A DNA stretch of 64,000 bases from JALZEG01 sp046263255 (GCA_046263255.1 JBHELD010000057.1:28245-92244), one strand, 5' to 3'. Positions 47,357 to 56,972 are shown, counted from the first letter of the stretch. The notes: generated from the letters alone by a model not told the origin. Program-made: numbers and translations.

Positions 47357-49054
47357 GTGAACGCCCGAGCCGGCGCCCTGCGCCCCGAACGCCTCCTGTG
47401 GTGGTGGGCCGCGACGATCGCGGCTCTGGCCGGGATCGTTCTGGCGGTCCGGTCCCTCGATGCCGGAGCGTTCGCGACCACCTGGCGAGCCGCGGCCGGC
47501 GCCCCCGCGACCATCGCGGCCGTGCTGGTCGTCTACGGGAGCGCGTTCGCCGTGAGGGCGTGGGTCTGGACCCGGCTGGTCCCCGCGCTGTCGCTCGGGA
47601 TGTCGTGGGCCGCGATCCATGTGTCGCTCGGCGCCAACCACGTCCTCCCCCTGCGCCTCGGAGAGGTCCTTCGCGTGACGACCGCCGTCGGCCGCGGAGG
47701 CATCGCGCCGGCCGAGGCGGCGGCGTCGACGATCGTCCTTCGGGCGGCGGACGTCGTCGCCGTCGCGGCCCTCGCGGCGTTGCTGGGCCCCCGCCTGGTG
47801 GAGGACCTGTTGGGAGGGCTGGCGTGGCTGCCGCCGGCGGGCGCAGCCGTCGTGGGCGTCGCCGGCGTCCTGTGGCTCCGCAAGACCGCGGCAGGCGTTG
47901 CGCCGCAGGCGTGGGCTCTGGCCGCCGCAACCGCCGTGGCCGGGTGGGTGCTCGAGAGCGCCGTCGTGTTCCAGGCGGCGCGCTGGGCGGGGATCGAGAT
48001 CGGGGTCGCCGACGCGATCCTGGTGACCGCCGTGACGATCGCGGCCCAGGTCGCCGCGGTGGCGCCGGCCGGCATCGGCACGTACGAGGCCGCGGCGACC
48101 GCCGCGTTCGTGGCTCTCGGGGCCGGCGCCGGAGCGGGGCTCGCCGCGGCGGTCACCGCTCACGCGCTGAAGACCGCTTATTCGCTCGTCACCGGCGGCG
48201 TCGCGCTGTTCGTCCCGTCACCCGGCGCGTTTGGGCGCCTGCGCCTCCCCGCGGACCGGGAGAGGCGGCCGCCGCCGTCCCTCCCGGTGCCCGACGGCCC
48301 GGTCGTCCTGTTCCTGCCGGCGCACGACGAGGTCGAGGCGGTCGCCGGCGTCGTCGCCCGCGTCCCGGCGCGAGTGTGCGGGCGCGACGTGCTGACGATC
48401 GTCGTGGACGACGGATCGTCCGACGGCACGGCCGGCGCGGCGCGGGGCGCCGGGGCGACGGTCGTGGCGACGGGACGCAACCGGGGGCTGGGAGCCGCGG
48501 TCCGGCGGGGGCTGCACGAGGCGATCGCGCGCGGCGCCGCAGCCGTCGCGTTCTGCGACGCCGACGGCGAGTACGCGCCGGAGGAGCTCGAGCGCCTGGT
48601 CGCTCCGGTGCTCGAAGGGAGCGCCGACTACGTCGTCGGCTCGCGCTTCGCGGGACGCATCGACCGGATGCTTCCCCACCGCCGGCTGGGGAACGTCGCG
48701 CTGACGAAGGCGCTCTCGTTCGTCGCGCGCCGGCCGATCTCCGACGGCCAGAGCGGGTACCGGGCGCTCTCGCGCGCGGCCGCCGCCGACGCGGAGATCG
48801 TGCACGACTACAACTACGCGCAGGTCCTGACCCTCGACCTCCTCGCGAAGGGCTACCGCTACGCGGAGGTGCCGATCTCGTACGGCTTCCGCACGACCGG
48901 CAAGACGTTCGTGAAGCTCGGCCGGTACCTGCGCCACGTCGTGCCCGCGGTGCACCGGGAGATCAACGGGGGCGGCCCCGCGGTGCGGGGGCTCAGTCTT
49001 CGACGACGTGGGCTCGAAAGCCCTCCCGCGCGCGGCGCCACGTCTCCGAGCTGA
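47357..49054 (+). CDS. Fusion of a lysyl-PG-synthase-like membrane domain with a GT2 glycosyltransferase
   Basis: 565 residues. First about 300: seven or eight membrane helices of the UPF0104/MprF-type flippase-like family (NHVLPLRLGEVLRV, PAGIGTYEAAATAAF). From about 312: GT2 fold with PAHDEVEAVAGVV, IVVDDGSSDGT and the metal-binding DAD (FCDADGEY). Suggests a lipid-linked sugar transferase with its own membrane partner. GTG start at 47357 with GGAAGGTGAG upstream. Its 3' end overlaps the converging oxidoreductase by 62 bases. Confidence 0.85.
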   Translation: MNARAGALRPERLLWWWAATIAALAGIVLAVRSLDAGAFATTWRAAAGAPATIAAVLVVYGSAFAVRAWVWTRLVPALSLGMSWAAIHVSLGANHVLPLRLGEVLRVTTAVGRGGIAPAEAAASTIVLRAADVVAVAALAALLGPRLVEDLLGGLAWLPPAGAAVVGVAGVLWLRKTAAGVAPQAWALAAATAVAGWVLESAVVFQAARWAGIEIGVADAILVTAVTIAAQVAAVAPAGIGTYEAAATAAFVALGAGAGAGLAAAVTAHALKTAYSLVTGGVALFVPSPGAFGRLRLPADRERRPPPSLPVPDGPVVLFLPAHDEVEAVAGVVARVPARVCGRDVLTIVVDDGSSDGTAGAARGAGATVVATGRNRGLGAAVRRGLHEAIARGAAAVAFCDADGEYAPEELERLVAPVLEGSADYVVGSRFAGRIDRMLPHRRLGNVALTKALSFVARRPISDGQSGYRALSRAAAADAEIVHDYNYAQVLTLDLLAKGYRYAEVPISYGFRTTGKTFVKLGRYLRHVVPAVHREINGGGPAVRGLSLRRRGLESPPARGATSPS

Positions 49055-50366
49055 AGCCGCCGCCCGGCTCGAGGCAGGCGACCGCGTCCCACGCCATCGC
49101 GAGCGCGTGGTGCGCGTTGTCGTGGACGAACAGGCCCTCGCGCCCGAACGTCAGCAGGCGGGGCTGTGCGTCGATCCACGCGTGGAGGGGGTCCAGCGCG
49201 CGCTCGAACCCGGCCTCGTACACCGGATACGCATGGCTCAGCCGGTGGACGTGCACGGCCAGCACGCCCGGGCGTGGAAGCTCCGCCCGTTCCAGGGCGT
49301 CCACGACCGCGCCCCGCGCCGACGCCTCGTCCATCTCCCACAGGCGCGATCCCCGGTCGCACGGGATCTCCGCGCAAAGGACCGTCCGGCCCGAAGGGTC
49401 GTCGCCGTCGCGGTAGTTCTTGGGCTCGGAGACGCGCGTCACCGGCGTCCACTCTTCCGGCAGGTAGTGCGCGTCGAAGCGCGTGTACCGATCCGCCGCG
49501 ACCACCAGATACACGAGCACCATCGCGCGGAAGCGCAACGTCGCCGCGGCGCGCAGGACCTCCGGAGGCGGTCCCGGGTCCGCGATCCGCGCGAGCGCGG
49601 TGACGGGGATCGTCGACCAGACGCGGCGGGCGGTGACGTCGGTCGCGTCGTCGAGGTGTGCGACGACCCCGTCGTCCCGCAGCACCAGCTTCTCGACCGC
49701 GCGTCCGTAGAGGATGCGCGCCCCCGCGTCCGCGGCCCCCGCGGCGAGCGCCTCGGAGATGTGGCCGTAGCCGCCGGCCGGGTACCAGAAGCGGGAGCCT
49801 CTGCGACCGGCGGCCTTGCGGACGATGCTCGCGGCCGAACGCGCCCCGACCCGCCGCCTCGCCTGCTCGGAGCTCAAGCGGTGGGGGTCGACGCCCCAGA
49901 TCTTCCGCGCGTACGGGAAGTAGAACGCCTCGCAGATCGCGGGGCCGAGCCCGGCGAGCAGGACGCAGGCGAAGGTGTCCTCCCGGGCCCGCCGGAACGG
50001 CTTCGTCGCGGCGTCCCGCGCCACCCGGGCGAGGAAGGCCGCGGGCAGGTTGCGCACCACATCGCTCGGCGACAGAGGGAACCTCATCCAGCCTCCCGCC
50101 AGGCGGATGCGCCCGCGGCGCGGCCGCAGCTGCAGCTCATCCCCGAGCAGCGCGCGCAGCTCGCCGAGGATCTCGGGCCGGATCGACTCGTGCAGCCGGT
50201 GGCTGCCGAGGTCCACACGCTGCCCTGCGACGGTGATGCTCGCCGCCGCGCCTCCGGGTGCCGGCGCGCGCTCGACGACCACCACGTCGTGGCCGGAGCG
50301 CGCCGCGCGGTGCGCCGCGCCCACCCCCGCGGGCCCTGCGCCGAGCACGAGAAGGTCCGCGGTCAC
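48993..50366 (-). CDS. FAD-dependent oxidoreductase of the amine-oxidase/UDP-galactopyranose-mutase-like group
   Basis: 457 residues. N-terminal FAD motif GAGPAGVGAAHRAARSGHDVVVVERAPAPGG in two parts and the C-terminal LFVHDNAHHALAMAWDAV where the flavin's second contact lies. Resembles protoporphyrinogen-oxidase-like proteins found beside glycosyltransferases, hinting at a role in glycan or lipid modification. Substrate unknown. It is followed upstream by the iron-transport ATPase after 10 bases. Confidence 0.8.
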   Translation of the reverse strand: MTADLLVLGAGPAGVGAAHRAARSGHDVVVVERAPAPGGAAASITVAGQRVDLGSHRLHESIRPEILGELRALLGDELQLRPRRGRIRLAGGWMRFPLSPSDVVRNLPAAFLARVARDAATKPFRRAREDTFACVLLAGLGPAICEAFYFPYARKIWGVDPHRLSSEQARRRVGARSAASIVRKAAGRRGSRFWYPAGGYGHISEALAAGAADAGARILYGRAVEKLVLRDDGVVAHLDDATDVTARRVWSTIPVTALARIADPGPPPEVLRAAATLRFRAMVLVYLVVAADRYTRFDAHYLPEEWTPVTRVSEPKNYRDGDDPSGRTVLCAEIPCDRGSRLWEMDEASARGAVVDALERAELPRPGVLAVHVHRLSHAYPVYEAGFERALDPLHAWIDAQPRLLTFGREGLFVHDNAHHALAMAWDAVACLEPGGGFSSETWRRAREGFRAHVVED

Positions 50367-50376
50367 GGACCCGAGG

Positions 50377-51444
50377 CTAGGCGACGACGGGGAACGCGAC
50401 CGCGGGGCGCCCCGTGAACCCGAGCGCGACGCGGTCGCCGACGCGGAAGCGAGGGGCCGCGAGCACGCGCGACCGAACCGTCGGCCCGCGGTCGGTCGCG
50501 ACGAGGTAGATCGAGTCGTGCCCGTAGAACTCCACGCGCTCGACCGTCGCCTCGTCGCCCTCGTAGATCCCGACCTGCTCGGGACGGACCATGACGTCTA
50601 CCTCCCCGGAGCGGTCGCGGTCGAGCGGGACCGGGCCGATGCACGTCTCGGCCTTGTCGGCCACGGCCGCCCCGCGCAGGAAGTTCGCGTCGCCGACGAA
50701 GCGCGCGACCTCGATCGTCTGCGGCGACTCGTAGAGCTCCGCGGGAGAGCCTTGCTGGACGACGGCGCCGTCGAGCATCACGGCGACCTCCTGGCCCACG
50801 ACGAAGGCCTCTTCCTGCTGGTGCGTCACGAAGAGCGACGTCACGCCGAGGTCGGCGAGCAACCGCTGGACGTCGAGCCGGATCTGGTGACGGAGCGACG
50901 CGTCGAGGTTCGAGAACGGCTCGTCGAGGAGGATCACGGACGGCCGGTTCGCGAGAGCCCGGGCGAGGGCGACCCGCTGCTGCTGGCCGCCGGAGAGGAT
51001 GGACGGCATGCGGTCCGCCAGCCCCTCGAGGCCCACCATGCGCAGGGTCTCGGCGACCCGCGCCGATCCGCGCTCGCGCCTGGGAAGGCCGAAGGCGACG
51101 TTGGCGCCGACGGCAAGGTGCGGGAACAGCGCCCAGTCCTGGAAGACCATGCCGACGCGCCGCTTCTCGGGCGCCACGTGACGATCGCCGCCGCTCAGCA
51201 GCGTCCCTCCGACGGAGATCGTCCCGGCGTCCGGCCGCTCGAGCCCGGCGATCGAACGCAGCAGCGTGGTCTTGCCGCACCCGCTCGGGCCCAGGAGCGC
51301 GACGACCGCCCCCTGCGGGACGTCGAGGTCGACGCCGTCCAGGACCGTCGCCTCGCCGAACGCCTTTCCGAGCCCCCGGACCGCGACGCCCGCGGCCCTC
51401 CCGACAGGGCTTGTTGGGGCCGCCGTAGGTGCGGGCTTAGGCAT
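50377..51444 (-). CDS. Ferric iron ABC transporter ATPase (FbpC-type)
   Basis: 355 residues. Walker A GPSGCGKTT (52-60), signature LSGGQQQR, Walker B VILLDEPFSNLD, then a C-terminal TOBE-like regulatory domain (VMVRPEQVGIYEGDEATVERVEFYGHDSIYLV) as in FbpC. Energises the permease at 44.7-46.3 kb. ATG at 51442-51444; a DtxR-like palindrome covers the start codon. Confidence 0.9.
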   Translation of the reverse strand: MPKPAPTAAPTSPVGRAAGVAVRGLGKAFGEATVLDGVDLDVPQGAVVALLGPSGCGKTTLLRSIAGLERPDAGTISVGGTLLSGGDRHVAPEKRRVGMVFQDWALFPHLAVGANVAFGLPRRERGSARVAETLRMVGLEGLADRMPSILSGGQQQRVALARALANRPSVILLDEPFSNLDASLRHQIRLDVQRLLADLGVTSLFVTHQQEEAFVVGQEVAVMLDGAVVQQGSPAELYESPQTIEVARFVGDANFLRGAAVADKAETCIGPVPLDRDRSGEVDVMVRPEQVGIYEGDEATVERVEFYGHDSIYLVATDRGPTVRSRVLAAPRFRVGDRVALGFTGRPAVAFPVVA

Positions 51445-51450
51445 GCCTAT
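51437..51450. promoter_or_regulatory. DtxR-like palindrome at the fbpC-type gene start
   Basis: TTAGGCATGCCTAT, a palindrome except for the last base, spanning the ATG of the ATPase gene on the minus strand. Same TTAGG halves as the box at 47317. Confidence 0.6.
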
Positions 51451-51487
51451 GAAAGTACACTCCCCGCCGGTCCGCCGCACCGGGTCG

Positions 51488-51516
51488 TTGACTCCGGCCC
51501 GCCGGTGCAATACCTT
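51488..51516 (+). promoter_or_regulatory. gltB promoter
   Basis: -35 TTGACT (51488-51493), 17-base spacer, -10 TACCTT (51511-51516). The start of transcription would be near 51523, giving a leader of about 65 bases that contains a terminator hairpin. Confidence 0.55.
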
Positions 51517-51542
51517 CCGGGACGACCACCCACCGAGCAACG

Positions 51543-51567
51543 GCGCTCCTTTCGAGGGGCGCTTTTT
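51543..51567 (+). terminator. Terminator (attenuator) in the gltB leader
   Basis: GCGCTCC (51543-51549) pairs with GGGGCGC (51556-51562), loop TTTCGA, then five T. It lies 20 bases before the gltB ATG with no gene upstream on this strand, so it most likely regulates gltB itself. Confidence 0.6.
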
Positions 51568-51587
51568 GGTTGCCCGGGAGGTGATCC

Positions 51588-54500
51588 ATGACCCGCTACG
51601 ACCCCCTGTCCGGCGAGAAGGACGCCTGCGGGATCGGCTTCGTCGCCGACGCCTCCGGCCGCCCCTCCCGGGCGATCGTGACGACCGCGCTCGAGGCGCT
51701 GTGCAGGGTCAAGCACAGGGGCGCGGTCGCGGCCGACGAGCTGACGGGCGACGGCGCCGGGCTGCTGCTCCCGATACCTCCGAACGTCGCACCTGCGGGA
51801 CACGGCGTCGTGATGGCGTTCCTCGACCCGCGGGCGCCCGAGGGGGGCCGCGCGGCCGTCGCGGCCGCGTGCGACGCCGAAGGGCTCCGCATCGTGTCGT
51901 GGCGGACCGTCCCGGTCGATCCGCGCGCGCTCGGGAGCAGCGCGGCCGCTTCGGCCCCCGCGATCGAGCAGGCGCTGCTGGCGCCGTGCCCCGCAGGTCC
52001 CGGCGAGGGCGAGCGGCGCGCGTACCGGGCGCGGCGACGTGCCGAGCGCGCCGCGGCCGGCCGCGGCGCATCGCTGTCGATCGCGTCCTGCTCGTTCCGC
52101 ACGGTCACGTACAAGGCGCTGTGCGCGGCCGATCAGCTGGCTCGCTTCTACTGCGACCTCTCCGACGACGCGTGCCGCGCGTGGTTCGCCCTGTTCCACC
52201 AGCGCTACTCGACGAACACCGAGCCGACGTGGGCGCGCGCGCAGCCGTTCCGAATGCTCGCCCACAACGGCGAGATCAACACGATCAGGGGCAACCTCGC
52301 CGCGATGACCGCGCGCGAGATCTCCGCGCACCTCGACGCCGCCGGCGGCGACGCGCTCGCTCCCGCGGTGGACGCGTCGAGCTCGGACTCGGGGATCCTC
52401 GACGGGGCGCTCGAGCTCCTCGTCCGGGGCGGCAGGCCGCTGCCCCACGCCGCCGCCATGCTCGTACCGCCGGCGTGGGAGAACGATGCCGGCCTCGATC
52501 CCGGCGTGCGAGCGTTCTTCCGCTACCACTCCGCGCTGATGGAGCCCTGGGACGGCCCCGCCGCGCTCGTTTTCTCGGACGGCCTCGGCGTCGGCGCGAC
52601 GCTCGACCGCAACGGGCTGCGCCCCCTGCGCGTCGCGCTCTGCGAGGACGGGCTCGTCGCGTGCGCGTCGGAGGCCGGCGCGGTGGACACCACGGGTCAC
52701 GGCGAGGTGACGCGGCGGAGGCTCGGCCCGGGGCAGTGCCTGTTCGTCGACCCGCCCGACGGCGTGCTTCTCGACGCGGACGTGAAGCGCGGGCTGGCGC
52801 GGGGCGCCCGCTACCACGCGCTTGCGGAGGCCGCGATCGAGCCGGCCGAGCGCGGGGCGCCGGTGGGGCCACCGTCGGGGCGCGTGCTTCCGCACCAGAT
52901 CGCCGCCGGCTACACGAAGGAAGAGATCACGGTCGTGCTCCGGCCCATGGCGACGCAGGGGCAGGAGCCGGTCTCGTCGATGGGCGACGACACCGCACAG
53001 CCCCCGCTCGCGTCGTTCCGGCGCCCCGTGTTCTCGTACCTGAAGCAGCGCTTCGCTCAGGTGACGAACCCGCCGCTCGATCACCTGCGCGAGAGCCACG
53101 TCATGTCGCTGACGACGCTGGTAGGCCCGCGGGTGCCTCTCTCGGGCGCGCCGGCACGGGGACCCCTACGCGAGTACGAGGGCCCGCTGCTGTATCCCGA
53201 CGCGGTCCGTGCGCTGCTCGAGACGGGCGCCGTCGCCGTCGACGCGACGTGGCCGGCGGACGAAGGCGCGGCGGGACTGGAACGCGCCTGCCGGCGTGCC
53301 GCGCAAGAGGCCGTGGCGGCCGCACGGGCGGGCGCATCGTGCATCGTGGTGGGCGACGCCGCGATGGGGGCCGGAAGAGCCGCCGTCCCGTCCGCGCTCG
53401 CGGCCGGCGCGGTCCACCACGCGCTCGTCGCGGCGGGCCTCCGGCCCCGTGCGGGTCTCGTGGTCGACGCCGCCGACGTGCGCGATGGTCACGGCCTCGC
53501 CTGTCTCGTCACTATCGGCGCCGACGCGGTGTGCCCCCGTCTCGCGCTCGAGACGATCGCCGACCTCGCCGCGCACGCGCGCCTCGGCGGCGACGTGACG
53601 GCCGCGGAGGCCCAGGGGCTGTTCTTCGACGCGCTGGAGGCGGGGCTCGCCAAGATCATGTCGAAGATGGGGATCTCCACGGCCTCCTCGTACCGCGGCG
53701 CCCAGGTGATCGAGGCGGTCGGGCTCGGCCCGGACGTGGTCGAGCTGTGCTTCCCCGGCGTCTCCTCCGCGCTCGGCGGGCGGTCGCTCGAGGACGTCGC
53801 GCGCGACGCGCTCGAGCGCCATGCCGGTGCGTACGCGCCCAAGCCGGTGCTGGCGATGCCGGGATCGATAAAGCACAAGGCCGGCGGCGAGTACCACGCG
53901 TTCAATCCCGCGGTGATCGAGGCGCTGCAGTCGGCCGCAGCTCCCGAGCCCGGGATGGACGCGGCCCACGCGCTGCGGCGCGCCGTCGCGGGGAAGGGCG
54001 GCGCGTACGAGGAGTTCGCCGCCCTCGTCAACGACCGTCCGCCGTCGGAGCCGCGCGACCTGCTGGAGCTGGTCGCCGCGGCGACGCCCGTCCCCCTCGA
54101 CGAGGTGGAGGACGCCGCCTCGATCGCGGCGCGTTTCTCCGCGGGCGCGATGTCGCTGGGCGCGCTGTCGCCGGAGGCGCACGAGACGATCGCGCGGGCT
54201 CTTCAGACGATCGGCGGGATGGCCAACACCGGCGAAGGCGGCGAGGACCCGGCGCGCTACGGGACCGCGAGCGCGTCGGCGATCAAGCAGGTCGCGTCCG
54301 CGCGCTTCGGCGTCACGCCCGCGTACCTGGGCGACGCCCGCGAGCTCCAGATCAAGATGGCGCAGGGCTCCAAGCCCGGCGAGGGAGGGCAGCTCCCCGG
54401 CGTCAAGGTCTCCCCCGCCATCGCGCGGCTCCGGCACACGGTTCCGGGCGTGCCGCTGATCTCCCCGCCGCCGCACCACGACATCTACTCGATCGAGGAC

Positions 54501-55964
54501 CTGGCGCAGCTGATCTTCGACCTGAAGCAGGCGAACCCGGACGCGGCAGTGTCGGTGAAGCTCGTCGCCTCGGAAGGCGTCGGCACGGTCGCCGCGGGCG
54601 TCGTCAAAGGCCTCGCCGACGTGGTGCACGTCTCGGGAGGCGACGGGGGCACCGGAGCGAGCCCTCTCTCGTCGATCAAGAACGCCGGCCTGCCGTGGGA
54701 GATCGGGCTCGCGGAGGCGCAGCAGGCACTCACTTCGAACGGGCTGCGCGGCCGCGCCCGGTTGCGCGTCGACGGGGGGCTCAAGACCGGGCGCGACGTA
54801 GTCGTCGCCGCGCTCCTCGGCGCGGACGAGTTCTCGTTCGGCACCGCGCTGCTCGTCGCCGAGGGGTGCATCCTCGTCCGCACGTGCCACCGCGACACGT
54901 GCCCGGTCGGGATCGCGACGCAGAATCCCGCGCTGCGCGCCAAGTTCGCCGGGACGCCCGAGATGGTCGCGCGCTACCTGCTCCTGGTCGCCGAGGAGGC
55001 GCGGGCGTTGCTCGCGTCCCTTGGGCTGCGGAGCATCGCGGAGGCGGTGGGACGCACCGACCTGCTCCGCCCGAAGGCCGGCCCCCTCCCCGGATCTCTG
55101 GACCTGGAGCCGTTGCTCGAGCGCGGCCCCGGCCCGGCGCGCTTCACCGGGGCGCTGCCGATGCAGCGCCCCCGCTCGGACCTGGGCGACCGCCTGTACC
55201 GCGACGCGGTGAGCGCGGTCACCGGGGGCCGCGTCGAGCAGCTCTCCTACGACATCTCGACCGCCGACCGCAGCGTCGGAGCGCGCCTGGGCGTCGAGGC
55301 GGCCCGGGCGGGCCGTCCTCACGGCGCGGTGACGGCGCGGTTCCGCGGCCACGCCGGGCAGTCGTTCGGCGCGTTCCTCTCCGACGGGATCGAGCTCGTC
55401 CTCGAGGGCGAGGCGAACGACGGCGTCGGCAAGGGCATGGCGGGGGGGCGGATCGTCGTGCGGCCCCCGGAGGGGGACGGGGGCGACCCCGTGCTCGCCG
55501 GCAACACCGTCCTCTACGGCGCGACCGGCGGGACGCTCTTCCTCGCCGGGAGGGCCGGAGAGCGGTTCGCGGTGCGTAACTCGGGCGCGGTCGCCGTCGT
55601 CGAGGGGACCGGCGACCACGCTTGCGAGTACATGACCGCCGGCGCCGTCGTGATCCTGGGACCCACCGGCCGCAACCTCGGCGCCGGGATGAGCGGTGGC
55701 GAGGCCTACGTCTTCGATCCCGACGGCGCGCTGGACGCGAGCCTCAACCCGCACCTGGTGGCGGCGTACGAGCCGTCGCGGGCGCAGCTGGACTCGCTGC
55801 GGCGCGTCGTCGAGCGGCACTCCCGGGCCACCGGATCACCGCGCGCGTCGGCGCTGCTGAAGCACTGGGACCGCACGGCCGCGCGCTTCCGAAGGGTCGC
55901 TCCGATGGCCGAGGTGGCGCGGCTCGAGGCGCTGTTCGAGGGGACGACGGTCCCCGCGGCCTAG
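51588..55964 (+). CDS. gltB: Glutamate synthase, large (alpha) subunit
   Basis: Converts glutamine and 2-oxoglutarate to two glutamates. 1458 residues. A 13-residue propeptide precedes the nucleophile Cys14 (KDACGIGFVAD) of the N-terminal amidotransferase domain; then the central and FMN-binding domains (MSLGALSPEAHETIA.. GEGGEDPARY, SGGDGGTGASPLSSIKNAG) and the 3Fe-4S cysteines (CHRDTCPVGIATQ); a C-terminal GXGXG beta-helix ends it. No gltD follows in the window. ATG has GGAGGTGATCC upstream. Confidence 0.96.
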   Translation: MTRYDPLSGEKDACGIGFVADASGRPSRAIVTTALEALCRVKHRGAVAADELTGDGAGLLLPIPPNVAPAGHGVVMAFLDPRAPEGGRAAVAAACDAEGLRIVSWRTVPVDPRALGSSAAASAPAIEQALLAPCPAGPGEGERRAYRARRRAERAAAGRGASLSIASCSFRTVTYKALCAADQLARFYCDLSDDACRAWFALFHQRYSTNTEPTWARAQPFRMLAHNGEINTIRGNLAAMTAREISAHLDAAGGDALAPAVDASSSDSGILDGALELLVRGGRPLPHAAAMLVPPAWENDAGLDPGVRAFFRYHSALMEPWDGPAALVFSDGLGVGATLDRNGLRPLRVALCEDGLVACASEAGAVDTTGHGEVTRRRLGPGQCLFVDPPDGVLLDADVKRGLARGARYHALAEAAIEPAERGAPVGPPSGRVLPHQIAAGYTKEEITVVLRPMATQGQEPVSSMGDDTAQPPLASFRRPVFSYLKQRFAQVTNPPLDHLRESHVMSLTTLVGPRVPLSGAPARGPLREYEGPLLYPDAVRALLETGAVAVDATWPADEGAAGLERACRRAAQEAVAAARAGASCIVVGDAAMGAGRAAVPSALAAGAVHHALVAAGLRPRAGLVVDAADVRDGHGLACLVTIGADAVCPRLALETIADLAAHARLGGDVTAAEAQGLFFDALEAGLAKIMSKMGISTASSYRGAQVIEAVGLGPDVVELCFPGVSSALGGRSLEDVARDALERHAGAYAPKPVLAMPGSIKHKAGGEYHAFNPAVIEALQSAAAPEPGMDAAHALRRAVAGKGGAYEEFAALVNDRPPSEPRDLLELVAAATPVPLDEVEDAASIAARFSAGAMSLGALSPEAHETIARALQTIGGMANTGEGGEDPARYGTASASAIKQVASARFGVTPAYLGDARELQIKMAQGSKPGEGGQLPGVKVSPAIARLRHTVPGVPLISPPPHHDIYSIEDLAQLIFDLKQANPDAAVSVKLVASEGVGTVAAGVVKGLADVVHVSGGDGGTGASPLSSIKNAGLPWEIGLAEAQQALTSNGLRGRARLRVDGGLKTGRDVVVAALLGADEFSFGTALLVAEGCILVRTCHRDTCPVGIATQNPALRAKFAGTPEMVARYLLLVAEEARALLASLGLRSIAEAVGRTDLLRPKAGPLPGSLDLEPLLERGPGPARFTGALPMQRPRSDLGDRLYRDAVSAVTGGRVEQLSYDISTADRSVGARLGVEAARAGRPHGAVTARFRGHAGQSFGAFLSDGIELVLEGEANDGVGKGMAGGRIVVRPPEGDGGDPVLAGNTVLYGATGGTLFLAGRAGERFAVRNSGAVAVVEGTGDHACEYMTAGAVVILGPTGRNLGAGMSGGEAYVFDPDGALDASLNPHLVAAYEPSRAQLDSLRRVVERHSRATGSPRASALLKHWDRTAARFRRVAPMAEVARLEALFEGTTVPAA

Positions 55965-55965
55965 C

Positions 55966-56268
55966 CTAGCCGCCCGGTCCGCCGGCCGGGAAGGGGATGT
56001 CGGTCTGGGGAGGCTCGCACGGCTCGGGCTTGTCCTCCGCGAGGTCGAGAACCTTCTGCGCCGCGGGCGGCGGGTCCTCGCCGGTCGCAAGCGCCTGGAT
56101 GCTCCCGTCCTCGATCGCCGCGTCGACGGCCGCGACGTAGCGATCGCTCCACTCCTCGCACTCCTTCTCCTTCTCGCGCTGCGACGCCATGCCCATCACG
56201 ATCGCGGTCGCGACGAGCCCGGCCGCCACGACCGTCACGATGATCGCCCGCGCCGCGCCGCCCCTCAT
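55966..56268 (-). CDS. Small membrane-anchored hypothetical protein
   Basis: 100 residues with one N-terminal membrane helix (AIIVTVVAAGLVATAIVMGM), then an acidic, Cys-containing outside domain (KECEEWSDRYVAAVDAAI, KPEPCEPPQ). Start overlaps the UDG stop by 4 bases (ATGA), so it is coupled to it. Its stop is one base from the gltB stop. Confidence 0.65.
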   Translation of the reverse strand: MRGGAARAIIVTVVAAGLVATAIVMGMASQREKEKECEEWSDRYVAAVDAAIEDGSIQALATGEDPPPAAQKVLDLAEDKPEPCEPPQTDIPFPAGGPGG

Positions 56269-56972
56269 CGCGCCACCTCGGAAAGGTCCGCGAGCGCCCG
56301 CGCCCGGGCGAAGACGGCGTCGAGCATCTCCTCTGGCAGACGCCCCGTGAAAGTGTTCTGCTGGCTCGGGTGGTACGACCCGAGGAGCGTATGAGGACCC
56401 ACCGTCGCCTCCTGTGCGTGTCCGAACGGTGGCTTCGGACGCGGGGTCTCGAAGCCGAGCGTGCGCGCAACCCTAAGCCACGCGTCCCATGCGAAGCCAC
56501 CCAGAGCGACGATCGCCCGCAGCTCCGGCAGCAACCGCGCCTCTCTCACGAGATAGGGCAGGCAGCGATCGCGCTCGTCGGTCGCCGGCCTGTTGTCCGG
56601 CGGGGCGCAACGGACCGCCGCCGCGACGTACGCGTCGCGTAGCTCCAGCCCGTCGTCCGCGTGGACGGAGTGCGGCTGGTTCGCCAGCCCCTGGCGGAAC
56701 ATCGACGCGAACAGCCAGTCGCCCGACCGGTCGCCGGTGAAGATCCGGCCGGTCCGGTTGCCGCCGTGCGCGGCCGGCGCGAGGCCGACGACGAGGATCC
56801 GGGCCGCGGGGTCGCCGTGGCCGGGGACCGGGCGCCCCCAGTACTCCTCGCGCGCGAACGACGCCCTCTTCTCCCGGGCGACCTTCTCGCGCCACGCGAC
56901 GAGTCGGGGGCAGGCGCGGCAGGCCGCGATCTCCTGCGACAACCGGGCCAGAGACTCGCTTGCCGCGTCCAT
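56265..56972 (-). CDS. Uracil-DNA glycosylase, family 5 type
   Basis: Removes uracil and some other damaged bases from DNA. 235 residues: N-terminal Cys18, Cys21 (AACRACPRL) with Cys122 and Cys137 form the 4Fe-4S site; motif A GLAPAAHGGNRTGR has Ala where families 1 and 4 have Asp/Glu, as in family 5; motif B GSYHPSQQN. ATG at 56970-56972. Confidence 0.9.
   Translation of the reverse strand: MDAASESLARLSQEIAACRACPRLVAWREKVAREKRASFAREEYWGRPVPGHGDPAARILVVGLAPAAHGGNRTGRIFTGDRSGDWLFASMFRQGLANQPHSVHADDGLELRDAYVAAAVRCAPPDNRPATDERDRCLPYLVREARLLPELRAIVALGGFAWDAWLRVARTLGFETPRPKPPFGHAQEATVGPHTLLGSYHPSQQNTFTGRLPEEMLDAVFARARALADLSEVAR

Noticed and set aside
53166..55820. Minus-strand open frame of 884 codons opposite gltB
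   Set aside because: Shadow of gltB with Arg/Asp/Gly-rich composition.
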